From assembly GCF_000236785.1 (NCBI RefSeq), contig NZ_AGUF01000074.1:124001-188000 (forward strand): a stretch of DNA of 64,000 bases, given 5' to 3'. The translations under genes were made by a program, and so were the position numbers. The number at the start of each line of letters is the position of its first letter. Within the stretch, counting starts at the first letter, position 1. Shown here in pieces: positions 50,481-58,663 of the stretch. Source of the DNA: Achromobacter arsenitoxydans SY8. Its GTDB lineage: Bacteria; Pseudomonadota; Gammaproteobacteria; Burkholderiales; Burkholderiaceae_B. The notes below the pieces were generated by a model. That model was not told the DNA's origin and made no database searches. It saw nothing but the letters and a program-made list of their open reading frames with translations.

Positions 50481-51026
50481 TCAGGCCGCCGCGGGCGTCG
50501 GCGCGCGGTACGTCTTCTGGTAATGCACGGTGAAGGTCTTGAACGCGTCCAGCGCCTTGTGCGGATCGTGTCCGGGCTTGACCAGGAAACTGTCGAAGCC
50601 GACGCGCGCCTGGTAGTGGATCGTGTCGATCATCACGTCGCCGACCGCGCGCAGTTCGCCCTGCCACTGGTAGCGGGTGCGCAGCAGCTGCGCCAGCGAA
50701 TAGCCGCGGCCATCGGTGTAGACGGGGAAGTCCACCGCAATGAAGGCGATGCCTGCGGGGTTCAGCGTGCCGTCGGCGTCGGCCAGGTCGGCCAGGTCGG
50801 CGTCCGGGTCCAGCAGCACGGCAACCGGGTGCTGGTGACGGCGCAGTGTGGCGCGCGAGGTCTTCCACACGGACAGCGGCACGATCCAGCCGGGCTCGTC
50901 GCCGGGCACCTGGCCTTCGGCGGGCACTTCGGGTTCCGGCACGAAAGGACGCGACGTGTCGGCTTCCAGTCTGCCGTTGCGGATCAGGTGCGGGCCGGGG
51001 GCGTCGTGGGCGTAGATTTCAGACAT
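50481..51026 (-). CDS. DUF934-family protein linked to sulfite reductase
   Basis: A 181-residue DUF934 protein, a family commonly found beside cysI in beta- and gammaproteobacteria and presumed to help assimilatory sulfite reduction. The start at 51026 (MSEIYAHDAPGPHLIRNG) overlaps the cysI stop by eight bases. Recognisable segments are GIAFIAVDFPVYTDGRGYS, YQWQGELRAVGDVMIDTIHY and RVGFDSFLVKP. The molecular role is not established. It ends 11 bases from the convergent IclR gene. Confidence 0.88.
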   Translation of the reverse strand: MSEIYAHDAPGPHLIRNGRLEADTSRPFVPEPEVPAEGQVPGDEPGWIVPLSVWKTSRATLRRHQHPVAVLLDPDADLADLADADGTLNPAGIAFIAVDFPVYTDGRGYSLAQLLRTRYQWQGELRAVGDVMIDTIHYQARVGFDSFLVKPGHDPHKALDAFKTFTVHYQKTYRAPTPAAA

Positions 51027-52761
51027 GAGCGGCCTCCGCGGTCTGGCTGGGTTTGGCGAAGGCAGGGTCGGCGTAGACATCCTGCTTGAAGGGGTCGATG
51101 CCGACGCGGTCGACCACGTCGATGAAGCGTTCCTCTTCGCTGTCGCGCAGGCCCAGATAGGTGCGGATCAGGCGGTCGACCACGCCGGGCACCTGGTGGC
51201 GGGCGAAGGACGGACCGATGATGCGGCCCACGGCAGCGCCGCCGCCGCGCGTGGATTCGAGATCGGGCAGGGGCTTGGCGGCGCCGTTCTGGCGGCCGCC
51301 CAGCGTGACCTGGTACCACTCCTCGCCGGCCTTGTCGACGCCGAGGATGCCGATGTGCCCCACGTGATGGTGGCCGCAGGAGTTGATGCAGCCCGAGATG
51401 TTCAGGTCCAGTTCGCCGATTTCGAACAGGTAGTCCAGGTCGTCGAACTGGCGCTGGATGGCCTCGGCCACGGGAATGGAGACGGCATTGGCCAGCGCGC
51501 AGAAGTCTCCGCCCGGACAGGCGATGATGTTGGTCAGCAGGCCGACATTGGGCGTGGCCAGGTTCAGGGCTTCAAGCTTCTGCCAGAGTTCGTGCAGGCG
51601 CGCGCGGCGCACGTCGGCCAGGATCAGGTTCTGTTCATGCGACACGCGCAGCTCGCCAAAGCCGAAGTCGTCGGCAAGGTCGGCCACGGCGTCCATCTGG
51701 TCGGCGGTGATGTCGCCCGGCGGCACGCCGGTGGGCTTGAGCGACACGGTGACGGCGGCATAGCCGGCCACCTTGTGCGCGTGCACGTTGGTGCGCAGCC
51801 AGCGCGCAAAGCGCTTGTCGGCGGCGGCCAGCGCAGCGGTGTCGTCGGAGTCGGCGGCGGCGGACGCGTCGTACTGCGGCCACACGAAGCGCGACTTGAT
51901 GGTGTCGACGAATTCCTGCGTGATAGTGTCGGGGCCGCCCTTGATGCGCTGCCACTCTTCATCGACCTGCTGCGCATAGACTTCGGGCGTCAGGTCCTTG
52001 ACCAGGATCTTGATGCGCGCCTTGTACTTGTTGTCGCGGCGGCCGTGCAGGTTGTAGACGCGCAGCGCGGCCTGCATATAGGTCAGCAGGTCTTGCCATT
52101 CGACGAAGGGGTTGATGAGCTTGCCGACGATGGGCGTGCGGCCCATGCCGCCGCCGATCCACACGCGAAAGCCCAGCTTGCCGTCGCGCTCGACCGCCTG
52201 CAGGCCGATGTCGTGCACGCCCACGGCGGCGCGGTCCTGCACGGCGCCGCTGACCGCGATCTTGAACTTGCGCGGCAGGAAGGCGAATTCCGGATGCAGC
52301 GTGGACCATTGACGGATGATCTCGCACCAGACCAGCGGGTCCACGAGTTCGTCCGGCGCGACGCCGGCGAAGTGGTCGGTGGTGGTGTTGCGGATGCAGT
52401 TGCCGCTGGTCTGGATGGCGTGCATCTGGACGGTGGCCAGTTCGGCCAGGATGTCCGGCACGTCTTCAAGCTTGGGCCAGTTGAACTGGATGTTCTGGCG
52501 CGTGCTGAAGTGCCCGTAGCCGCGGTCCCACTTGCGCGCGATGTGCGCCAGGGTGCGCAGCTGGCGCGACGCCAGCATGCCGTAGGGAATGGCGACGCGC
52601 AGCATGGGCGCGTGGCGCTGGATGTACAGGCCATTCTGCAGGCGCAGAACGCGGAAATCATCTTCGGTAAGCTGGCCGTCGAGGAAGCGGCGCGTCTGAT
52701 CGGCGAATTGCGCGACACGCTGCTCGACTAGCTGTTGATCGACGGGGTCATACACGTACAT
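51019..52761 (-). CDS. cysI: Nitrite/sulfite reductase, hemoprotein subunit (CysI type)
   Basis: A 580-residue siroheme/[4Fe-4S] reductase for six-electron reduction of sulfite to sulfide. The start MYVYDPVDQQLVEQRVAQF at 52761 is the family N-terminus. The siroheme-pocket segment is GHFSTRQNIQFNWPKLED (about residue 75), a second repeat follows, and the cluster ligands are in IACPGGDFCALANA (C-x5-C, about residue 430) and NISGCINSCGHHHVGHIG (C-x3-C). Plant-type CysI of this kind usually uses ferredoxin or an unknown donor rather than a CysJ partner; no cysJ is present. DUF934 follows with overlapping genes. Confidence 0.93.
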   Translation of the reverse strand: MYVYDPVDQQLVEQRVAQFADQTRRFLDGQLTEDDFRVLRLQNGLYIQRHAPMLRVAIPYGMLASRQLRTLAHIARKWDRGYGHFSTRQNIQFNWPKLEDVPDILAELATVQMHAIQTSGNCIRNTTTDHFAGVAPDELVDPLVWCEIIRQWSTLHPEFAFLPRKFKIAVSGAVQDRAAVGVHDIGLQAVERDGKLGFRVWIGGGMGRTPIVGKLINPFVEWQDLLTYMQAALRVYNLHGRRDNKYKARIKILVKDLTPEVYAQQVDEEWQRIKGGPDTITQEFVDTIKSRFVWPQYDASAAADSDDTAALAAADKRFARWLRTNVHAHKVAGYAAVTVSLKPTGVPPGDITADQMDAVADLADDFGFGELRVSHEQNLILADVRRARLHELWQKLEALNLATPNVGLLTNIIACPGGDFCALANAVSIPVAEAIQRQFDDLDYLFEIGELDLNISGCINSCGHHHVGHIGILGVDKAGEEWYQVTLGGRQNGAAKPLPDLESTRGGGAAVGRIIGPSFARHQVPGVVDRLIRTYLGLRDSEEERFIDVVDRVGIDPFKQDVYADPAFAKPSQTAEAAHV

Positions 52762-52897
52762 GTCTACTGCCCTTGAAGTCTTCTCGGTCTGAGCCCCTGT
52801 AGGCGGCAGGCGCAAGGCGCCGGCAAAGGGGGGTTCATAACCGTAACAGCCAGCCGTCTAGAGCGTCTAAGTCATTCTGGTAATAAAGAAATAAGGG

Positions 52898-53004
52898 CCC
52901 CGGGGAAGAGCCCCGGGGAAGGGCCCCCACGCCGCGCGCGCTTCGCGCGCTTGCTGCCCCCCGAGGGGGCTGCCCCGCCTTCGGGCGGCCGGGCGGCGGG
53001 GCGG
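52898..53004. repeat. GC-rich intergenic repeat cluster upstream of cysI
   Basis: The 385-base gap 52762-53146 has no gene. It contains a tandem direct repeat CCCCGGGGAAG (52898-52908 and 52911-52921), then stacked hairpins: GCGCGCG-CTT-CGCGCGC (52934-52950), GCCCCC-CGA-GGGGGC (52956-52970) and CCGCC-TTCG-GGCGG (52975-52988). The CTTGCTGCCCCCCGAGGGGG type of sequence is one I recall as a dispersed intergenic element in Burkholderiales. The AT-rich stretch 52873-52894 on the cysI side could hold the cysI promoter and a CysB site. Confidence 0.55.
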
Positions 53005-53146
53005 CTGTTCTTGCGGAGGTTGGGCGCTACGCTCGTTGCGTGAACCGGTGTCTGGGCCGGCGGGCGACCTGCTTTATGTGCAAGGAAACCACATGCGGAA
53101 AGTCTATATAGATACGCGCACCATTTGGCACGCGTCTCGCTTGCCG

Positions 53147-53338
53147 CTACAACGCCGCGTTGACCGCCCAGCGAGCCACGAACACCAGGATGGTCACCAG
53201 GCTGGCGGCCAGCACCAGGCCGGTGGCGATGAGCGGGCCGGGTTTGTTGTGGGCGATGTCGGCGTCGTAGCCGCGGCCGCGGCGTACGCCGAAGAAGGCC
53301 CAGAGCACGGAGCGGGCCGTGCGCAAGATACTAAGCAT
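53147..53338 (-). CDS. DUF2970-family small membrane protein
   Basis: A 63-residue protein starting at 53338, seven bases after AGGAG. The sequence MLSILRTARSVLWAFFGVRR, then DADIAHNKPGPLIATGLVLA and a single C-terminal hydrophobic helix (ASLVTILVFVARWAV) match the DUF2970 family, small inner-membrane proteins of unknown function in betaproteobacteria. It lies upstream of cysI on the same strand but is separated from it by the repeat-rich gap. Confidence 0.85.
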   Translation of the reverse strand: MLSILRTARSVLWAFFGVRRGRGYDADIAHNKPGPLIATGLVLAASLVTILVFVARWAVNAAL

Positions 53339-53413
53339 ATGCGGCTCCTGGCGGATAGGCGGACAGGGCCACTGTAGACGCACGGGGGGCGGGCCGACAG
53401 ATGCAGATTCGTC

Positions 53414-54349
53414 TCAGGCGGCCGTATCAGATGGCGGGGCGGCGGGTTCGCCGATGCCGCGCACGATGTGGTCCAGCAGTTCGCGCGCCGCGGGAGAGAT
53501 GTGGCGGCCGGCGCGGCTGAGGACGTGCAGGCTGCCCTGGTTCAGGATGGGATTGGCAAGCGGCAGGCTGGCCAGCCGCTGAGCCTGCATGTCGGCCGTG
53601 ACGGCGATGGGCGGCGTGAGCGCATAGCCGATGCCGGCCGCCGCGAACTGCCACAGCGCTTTGAAGGACGAGGTGGTCAGCACGTTGCGCAGCCGCACCT
53701 GCTCGCTGATCTCGGCGGCCTGGATGTGCTGGCGCACGCCGAAGCCTTCCTGCATGGAGGCGCCGGGGTAGTCGGCCAGGTCGGTCAGCAGCAGGGGGCG
53801 CCCCAGCCGCGTCAGCGGGTGGTCCTGGCGCACGATGGCGCGGATGGGCTCGGGCCGCGAGTAATGCGTGCGCAGGCGGGCGTCGGTGGGCGGCTGGAAG
53901 ACCAGTCCTATATAGGCGCGGTCGTCGACGATGCGCTGGACAATTTCCGAGGTGCGCGCAACATCAATGTCCAGCGTGACTTCCGGGTGGCTGCGCCAGT
54001 AGCCGGGCAGCACGCGGTCGAACATGAGTTCCACGAAGCCCTCACCCAGCACCAGGTCGATGTGACCGCGTTCGGCCTTGCGCAGGCTGTCGATTTCGGA
54101 AAAGAAGCTCTCCTGGATGTTCTGCTGCCGCGTGACGTAGCGAGCCAGGATGTGGCCGGCGTCGGTAGGCACGACGCCGCGCCCGCGGCGCTCGAATAGC
54201 GCGATGCCGCAATCGCGCTCCAGCGCGGCGATGGCCCGGCTGACGGCGGACGGGTCCATGTCCAGCGCTTCGGCGGCGCCGCGCACCGAACCGCGGCTCA
54301 TGACCTGCATGAAGTAATGGGTGCGGCGGGAATCGAGTTTTTCATCCAT
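53414..54349 (-). CDS. LysR-family transcriptional regulator
   Basis: A 311-residue LysR regulator starting MDEKLDSRRTHYFMQVMSRG. The DNA-binding helix region is VRGAAEALDMDPSAVSRAIA and LFERRGRGVVPTDAGH. It is a paralogue of the LysR at 30450-31373, with matching segments throughout the effector domain (RRTHYSRP-type and EGFGVRQHIQAAE). It is divergent from the DUF3100 membrane-protein gene across a 306-base gap with two dyads, and probably controls it. Confidence 0.9.
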   Translation of the reverse strand: MDEKLDSRRTHYFMQVMSRGSVRGAAEALDMDPSAVSRAIAALERDCGIALFERRGRGVVPTDAGHILARYVTRQQNIQESFFSEIDSLRKAERGHIDLVLGEGFVELMFDRVLPGYWRSHPEVTLDIDVARTSEIVQRIVDDRAYIGLVFQPPTDARLRTHYSRPEPIRAIVRQDHPLTRLGRPLLLTDLADYPGASMQEGFGVRQHIQAAEISEQVRLRNVLTTSSFKALWQFAAAGIGYALTPPIAVTADMQAQRLASLPLANPILNQGSLHVLSRAGRHISPAARELLDHIVRGIGEPAAPPSDTAA

Positions 54350-54385
54350 GGCGCGAACTCCGGGGCGGGATTGCGGCGGAATACC

Positions 54386-54430
54386 CACGGAAGTTGATTA
54401 GGGTTTACCCCAATTCAGATGACTTCCGTG
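54386..54430. promoter_or_regulatory. Nested dyads in the LysR/DUF3100 intergenic region
   Basis: CACGGAAGT (54386-54394) and its exact complement ACTTCCGTG (54422-54430) flank a second dyad, GGGT-TT-ACCC (54401-54410). A further dyad, GTTGC/GCAAC, lies about 25-40 bases on. All are near the LysR start at 54349. The rest of the 54350-54655 gap shows no gene; the DUF3100 start is about 225 bases away. Confidence 0.5.
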
Positions 54431-54655
54431 CAAAATTTTCCCAGGAATGGGTCTTGTGTTGCATTTTACGCAACGCTAATGCGCCTGTGGTGTCATGGTT
54501 GCCCGCCGGACCCCCGGGCGAAAATCCCCCGTGCCGCCCGAGGCGCTGGCGCGCCTTGCGCCGCCTGTCCGATTTGCCCGGGATGGGGCGCTGTTGCCGC
54601 CCCGGCTTGCGGTCCGCCGCCACGACTACTACTCACGTACTTCAGGGGAATCCGA

Positions 54656-55993
54656 ATGTCTCATGCCAGCGCCAGCCTGGCCTTGCCCACCATGCCGCTA
54701 TCGGACCGCGTCCGCATGCTCGCCGCCATCCTGCTGGTGGTGGTGATTTCCGAAGCGATCGGCAGCGTCACTTTCGCGGTGGGCCCCGGCAAGATCATTC
54801 TGCAGCCGATGCTCTGGGCCATCTTCATCGGCGCCATCGTGGCGGCGTTCGGCCAGCGCCTGCCCGCGGGCGTCGGCATCGACAAGGCGATGCAGACCCG
54901 CATCAGCGGCTATCTGCAATACGCGCTGCTGCCGTTCCTGGCCAAGCTGGGCCTGATGGTGGGCGGCGCCCTGCCGCAGGTGCGCGAGGCCGGCTGGGCG
55001 CTGGTGTTCCAGGAATTCGGCCACTTCTTCGGCACCATGGCTATCGGCCTGCCGCTGGCGCTGCTGCTGGGCATCAAGCGCGAGGCCATCGGCGCCACGT
55101 TCTCGGTGGGCCGCGAGCCCAGCCTGGCGATCATCGGCGAGCGCTACGGCATGAATTCGCCGGAAGGCCGCGGCGTGATGGCCGAGTACATCACGGGCAC
55201 CGTGATCGGCGCGCTGTTCGTCGCGCTGATGGCAGGCTTCATCACCAGCCTGAACATTTTTGACCCGCGCTCGCTCGCGATGGGCGCCGGCGTGGGCTCG
55301 GGCAGCATGATGGCCGCCGGCGTGGGCGCGATCGCCTCCCAGCAGACGCCTGAAATGGCGCATCAGGTAGCCGCCCTGGCCGCTGCCGCCAACCTGCTGA
55401 CAACCGTGGTGGGCGTGTACTTCACGCTGTTCATTTCGCTGCCCACGACCATCTTCCTGTACGGCAAGCTGGAGCCGGTGCTGGGCCGCTTTTCGCGCGG
55501 CAAGGCCGACGAGTCGGTCGTCGACAACAGCGTCTCGGAAGACGTGCCGGCGCACAGCACGAAGATGGGCTTTGGCGACCGCCTGACCGCCTATGTCATT
55601 TGCGGCCTGTTCGCGCTGGTGGGCAACCGCCTGGGCTACAACGTGCCCTTCGCGGATGCGCTGCCCGGCATGGGCATCATCATCTTGCTGGTGGTCATCA
55701 CCGACCTGATCCTGCGCGTGATTCCCAAGCTGCCGGCCGTGTTCGTGCTGTCGCTGATCGCCATGACGGCAGGCTGCCCCGGCGTGCTGCCGTATTCGGA
55801 CCAGATCATCGCGATGGTCGGCAAGGTGAACTTCCTGCCGTTCACGACCGTGATCCTGGCCATGGCTGGCCTGTCGATCCTGAAGGACCTGCCGGCCTTC
55901 CGCAAACTGGGCTGGAAGATCGTGGTGGTGTCGCTGGCCGCCAACGCCGGCACCTTCCTGGGCGCCACGATGATCGCGGAATTTTTCCACTGA
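54656..55993 (+). CDS. DUF3100-family membrane protein, putative transporter
   Basis: A 445-residue polytopic membrane protein, DUF3100 family. ATG 54656 was chosen over the longer frame because hydrophobic structure begins there (SDRVRMLAAILLVVVISEAIG). About ten to twelve hydrophobic segments are seen, with a conserved-looking core LGIKREAIGATFSVGREPSLAII, GMNSPEGRGVMAEYITGTVIG and GAGVGSGSMMAAGVGAIASQQ. The second half includes VPFADALPGMGIIILLVVITD. The family has no established function that I know, but a carboxylate or amino-acid-derivative transporter is plausible. A terminator-like hairpin follows the stop. Confidence 0.85.
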   Translation: MSHASASLALPTMPLSDRVRMLAAILLVVVISEAIGSVTFAVGPGKIILQPMLWAIFIGAIVAAFGQRLPAGVGIDKAMQTRISGYLQYALLPFLAKLGLMVGGALPQVREAGWALVFQEFGHFFGTMAIGLPLALLLGIKREAIGATFSVGREPSLAIIGERYGMNSPEGRGVMAEYITGTVIGALFVALMAGFITSLNIFDPRSLAMGAGVGSGSMMAAGVGAIASQQTPEMAHQVAALAAAANLLTTVVGVYFTLFISLPTTIFLYGKLEPVLGRFSRGKADESVVDNSVSEDVPAHSTKMGFGDRLTAYVICGLFALVGNRLGYNVPFADALPGMGIIILLVVITDLILRVIPKLPAVFVLSLIAMTAGCPGVLPYSDQIIAMVGKVNFLPFTTVILAMAGLSILKDLPAFRKLGWKIVVVSLAANAGTFLGATMIAEFFH

Positions 55994-56012
55994 TCCTGAC
56001 CGCTCCTGATAG

Positions 56013-56050
56013 AAATGGCCGCTTGCGCAAAACAGGCGGCCATTTTCATT
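56013..56050 (+). terminator. Terminator-like hairpin after the DUF3100 gene
   Basis: AAATGGCCGC (56013-56022) pairs exactly with GCGGCCATTT (56036-56045) around a 13-base loop, followed by a short T-rich stretch. It lies 19 bases after the stop and could also stop the convergent gene at 56091. Confidence 0.7.
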
Positions 56051-56090
56051 CAGGCCGGCAGGATGGCCGGCAACCGCCTTTGCATCGCGG

Positions 56091-56672
56091 TCAGGGCGCG
56101 GCGCCGGGCCGGTAACGGGCGTTGTCGGTCGCGTTTTCGGTGGCGCCGATGTTGGCCACTTTGGGAATGCCGACGCCGGCAGCCTTCAATGCGACAGCCG
56201 CCTGCAATTCCACCTGGGGATTGCCCATCGCGACGCGGTAGGGCTGCAGCGGCGCCAGGCCGTCGATGGTGCCCCAGTTGTTCGCAGTGTCGGCGCGTTG
56301 GGCCGCCGGGTCCGGGCGCGCGGCAAACTCCTCGACCGCGCGCCGCATCCGGGAGTCCGCGTACAGCTCACGCAAGTCGTCCACATTGATGGCGGGGGCG
56401 GTTGAAAGCAGGGGCGCGACAACAACGTCAGCCTTGTCTCTGACGGGCGCGGTGTCTTGGTCGAACCGGGCCGCCTTGTCGGCCTGGGCGCGTTCCACGC
56501 GCTGAGCTTCGCGGGCAGCCTGGGCTTGCGCGGTGCGCTGAGCCTGCCGGGCCGCATAGTTCTGCGCGGCGCGTTCGGCTTCCCAGGCGGGGCGGTTCTC
56601 GTCCAGCGGCGATACGCGCGCGGGGTAGGGCGCGGCGACGCCGGGGATGGCGGAGATCGCAGAAAGGGACAT
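56091..56672 (-). CDS. Hypothetical protein, Ala/Arg-rich helical N-terminal half
   Basis: I do not recognise this 193-residue protein. ATG 56672 follows AAGGAG. Residues about 28-75 are a long Ala/Gln/Arg/Glu-rich stretch (ERAAQNYAARQAQRTAQAQA...) that should form a helix or coiled coil. Residues about 85-130 include INVDDLRELYADSRMRRAVEEFAAR, another helix, and the C-terminal part (PYRVAMGNPQVELQAAVALKAAGVGIPKVANIG) is small and neutral. There is no signal peptide or membrane helix. The clear ribosome site and length support a real gene. It converges with DUF3100. Confidence 0.65.
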   Translation of the reverse strand: MSLSAISAIPGVAAPYPARVSPLDENRPAWEAERAAQNYAARQAQRTAQAQAAREAQRVERAQADKAARFDQDTAPVRDKADVVVAPLLSTAPAINVDDLRELYADSRMRRAVEEFAARPDPAAQRADTANNWGTIDGLAPLQPYRVAMGNPQVELQAAVALKAAGVGIPKVANIGATENATDNARYRPGAAP

Positions 56673-56768
56673 GCGGGGCTCCTTGTCGAGGTTGACCTTC
56701 TGGTTGGTCTGTCCAGGGAGTTGCGAGTTCACTGTAGCAGAGCCCCGCACGCCCCGCGCGGCCAGGTT

Positions 56769-57602
56769 TTATCCATCTGTGGATTTCGTAACCGTCTCCC
56801 AGCGCGTCAATTCCTCCTGCAAGGCGGCCAGCTTGCTCTGCACCAACCCGAGCGCATCGCTGCCGAGCAGCAGGTGCGCGGGCGGCTCATCGGCCTTGAT
56901 GGCCGCCAGCATGGCGCGCGCCGCCTTGCGAGGATCTCCCAGTTGATGGCCGCTTTTCTCTTCACGGGCTTTCCGGATGGGGTCGAAGATGGCGTCGTAG
57001 TCCGCAATGGCACGGGGGGTGCGCGTCATGGATCGACCCGCCCAGTCGGTGCGGAACGACCCCGGCGCCACGGCCGTCACGGCGATGCCCAAGGGCTGCA
57101 CTTCCTTGCCCAAGGCCTCGGATATGCCCTCCAGCGCGAACTTGCTGCCGCAGTAGTACGTGATACCGGGCATGGTGATGTGGCCGCCCATGGAGGTGAT
57201 GTTCAGGATGTGGCCCCGCCGGCGCTGGCGCATGAAGGGCAGGACGGCCTTCATCATCGCGACCGCGCCAAATACGTTCACGTCGAATTGGCGGCGCATT
57301 TCCGACAGCGGCGACTCTTCCATCACGCCTTCATGGCCGTAGCCCGCGTTGTTGACCAGTACGTCGATGGGGCCGACGTTGGCCTCGATATCGGCCACGA
57401 CGCCGTCGATCGCGTCGAAGTCGGTGACGTCCAATAGGCGGCCGATGGCGGCGCCGGGCGACAGGGCTTCAAAGGCGATGCGGGCCGGCTCGCCGCGTAC
57501 CGTTCCGACGACGCGATGGCCTGCGGCAAGGGCTTCCTCGGCCAAGGCGCGGCCGAAGCCGCTGCTGACGCCCGTGATGAGCAAGGTTTGGGGGGAGGTC
57601 AT
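56769..57602 (-). CDS. SDR-family oxidoreductase
   Basis: A 277-residue classical SDR starting MTSPQTLLITGVSSGFGRALA. The cofactor motif TGVSSGFG is at residues 10-17, NNAGYGHEG near 85, catalytic Ser in NITSMGGH and YYCGSKFALEGI near 155. The extended C-terminus (QLGDPRKAARAMLAAIKADE, HLLLGSDALGLVQSKLAAL) is typical of the oxidoreductase/retinol-dehydrogenase-like SDR group. It is divergent from an AraC regulator whose gap contains two 19-base direct repeats, so it is probably regulated by that protein. The substrate is unknown. Confidence 0.86.
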   Translation of the reverse strand: MTSPQTLLITGVSSGFGRALAEEALAAGHRVVGTVRGEPARIAFEALSPGAAIGRLLDVTDFDAIDGVVADIEANVGPIDVLVNNAGYGHEGVMEESPLSEMRRQFDVNVFGAVAMMKAVLPFMRQRRRGHILNITSMGGHITMPGITYYCGSKFALEGISEALGKEVQPLGIAVTAVAPGSFRTDWAGRSMTRTPRAIADYDAIFDPIRKAREEKSGHQLGDPRKAARAMLAAIKADEPPAHLLLGSDALGLVQSKLAALQEELTRWETVTKSTDG

Positions 57603-57639
57603 GGATAAGGCTCCGAAGTCACTGGAGAATGCATGGTAG

Positions 57640-57698
57640 TCTTGCCAAAACTTATGAATAAGCCGTATTTCACTGCTTATCTTGCACAAAACTATGAA
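57640..57698. promoter_or_regulatory. Imperfect direct repeats between SDR and AraC genes
   Basis: TCTTGCCAAAACTTATGAA (57640-57658) and TCTTGCACAAAACTATGAA (57680-57698) are 40 bases apart; the second overlaps the AraC start codon. Directly repeated asymmetric sites are typical of AraC-family regulators, so autoregulation and control of the divergent SDR are expected. Confidence 0.6.
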
Positions 57699-58662
57699 CG
57701 CGATTTCCACGGCCCCCGGCGATGCGGTGGGTTCCGCTCCCGCTGAAAGCCGCATGGCTGCGCTGCTGCGTGGCCTGGCGCCTGACGAGGGCTACAACCT
57801 GACAGCGTTGCCCAGCGTGCGCGTGCTGCGCGCCAACCGGGCGATGGCGCGCACGCCGGTGCTATATGACCCCGGCATCGTGATCGTCTGCCAGGGACGC
57901 AAGCGCGGATATTTCGGGGATCGGCTGTACCTGTACGACGAGCAGCATTACCTGGCCGTGTCCGTCCCGGTGCCTTTCAGCATGGAGACCGACGCCACGC
58001 CCGAGCGCCCGTTGCTGGCGCTTTATCTGCACCTGGATTTTGTGTTGGCGGCGGAACTGGCTTCACAGATCGACGGCGCCGGCGTCGCGGCGGCTCCCCA
58101 GGCGCCGCAAAGCATGATGTCGACCCCCATGAATGACGCGATGCGCATGTCGGTGCTGCGATTCGTCGAGGCCATGACCCGGCCGCTTGAAGCCGCCGTG
58201 CTGGGACCGGGCCTGCTGCGCGAACTCTATTTCCGCGTGCTCACCGGCCCGCAGGGCAGTTCGATGCGAGAGGCGCTGTCCCTGCGCGGGCAGTTTGGCC
58301 GGATCGGCAAGTCCTTGCGCCTCATCCACGCGGAATACGCCCGGCCGTTGGACGTGACGCGGCTGGCGGATGAGGCAGACATGAGCGTCCCGAGCTTTCA
58401 CAGCCATTTCAAGGCGGTGACGCAGCTCTCTCCCATGCAGTACGTGAAATCGACGCGCCTGCATCAGGCGCGTCTCTTGATGGTGCGGCAGGACCTGACG
58501 GCCGAGACGGCGAGCCAGGCGGTGGGCTACACGAGCCCGTCCCAGTTCAGCCGCGAGTTCAAGCGCCTGTTTGGCCTGACGCCGGCGGCGGAGGCGCGAC
58601 GCATGCGCGAAGGCTTCGCCTTGCCGGCGTTCGCGGACGCCACCTATGTGTCGTCACACTGA
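57694..58662 (+). CDS. AraC-family transcriptional regulator
   Basis: A 322-residue AraC regulator. ATG 57694 was preferred to a TTG four codons upstream. The N-terminal cupin-like AraC_N domain has PGIVIVCQGRKRGYFGDRLYLYDEQHYLAVSVPVPF. The C-terminal DNA-binding domain (about residues 220-310) has two helix-turn-helices: DVTRLADEADMSVPSFHSHFKAVT and TAETASQAVGYTSPSQFSREFKRLFG. It is divergent from the SDR at 56769 and, like many regulators of this AraC_N type, likely controls its divergent oxidoreductase. It converges with the GST gene at a one-base gap. Confidence 0.92.
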   Translation: MNAISTAPGDAVGSAPAESRMAALLRGLAPDEGYNLTALPSVRVLRANRAMARTPVLYDPGIVIVCQGRKRGYFGDRLYLYDEQHYLAVSVPVPFSMETDATPERPLLALYLHLDFVLAAELASQIDGAGVAAAPQAPQSMMSTPMNDAMRMSVLRFVEAMTRPLEAAVLGPGLLRELYFRVLTGPQGSSMREALSLRGQFGRIGKSLRLIHAEYARPLDVTRLADEADMSVPSFHSHFKAVTQLSPMQYVKSTRLHQARLLMVRQDLTAETASQAVGYTSPSQFSREFKRLFGLTPAAEARRMREGFALPAFADATYVSSH

Positions 58663-58663
58663 A

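Noticed and set aside
52762-53146. CRISPR array or rRNA remnant in the repeat-rich gap
   Set aside because: Repeats are short hairpins and one tandem pair, with no regular spacers and no rRNA-like sequence.
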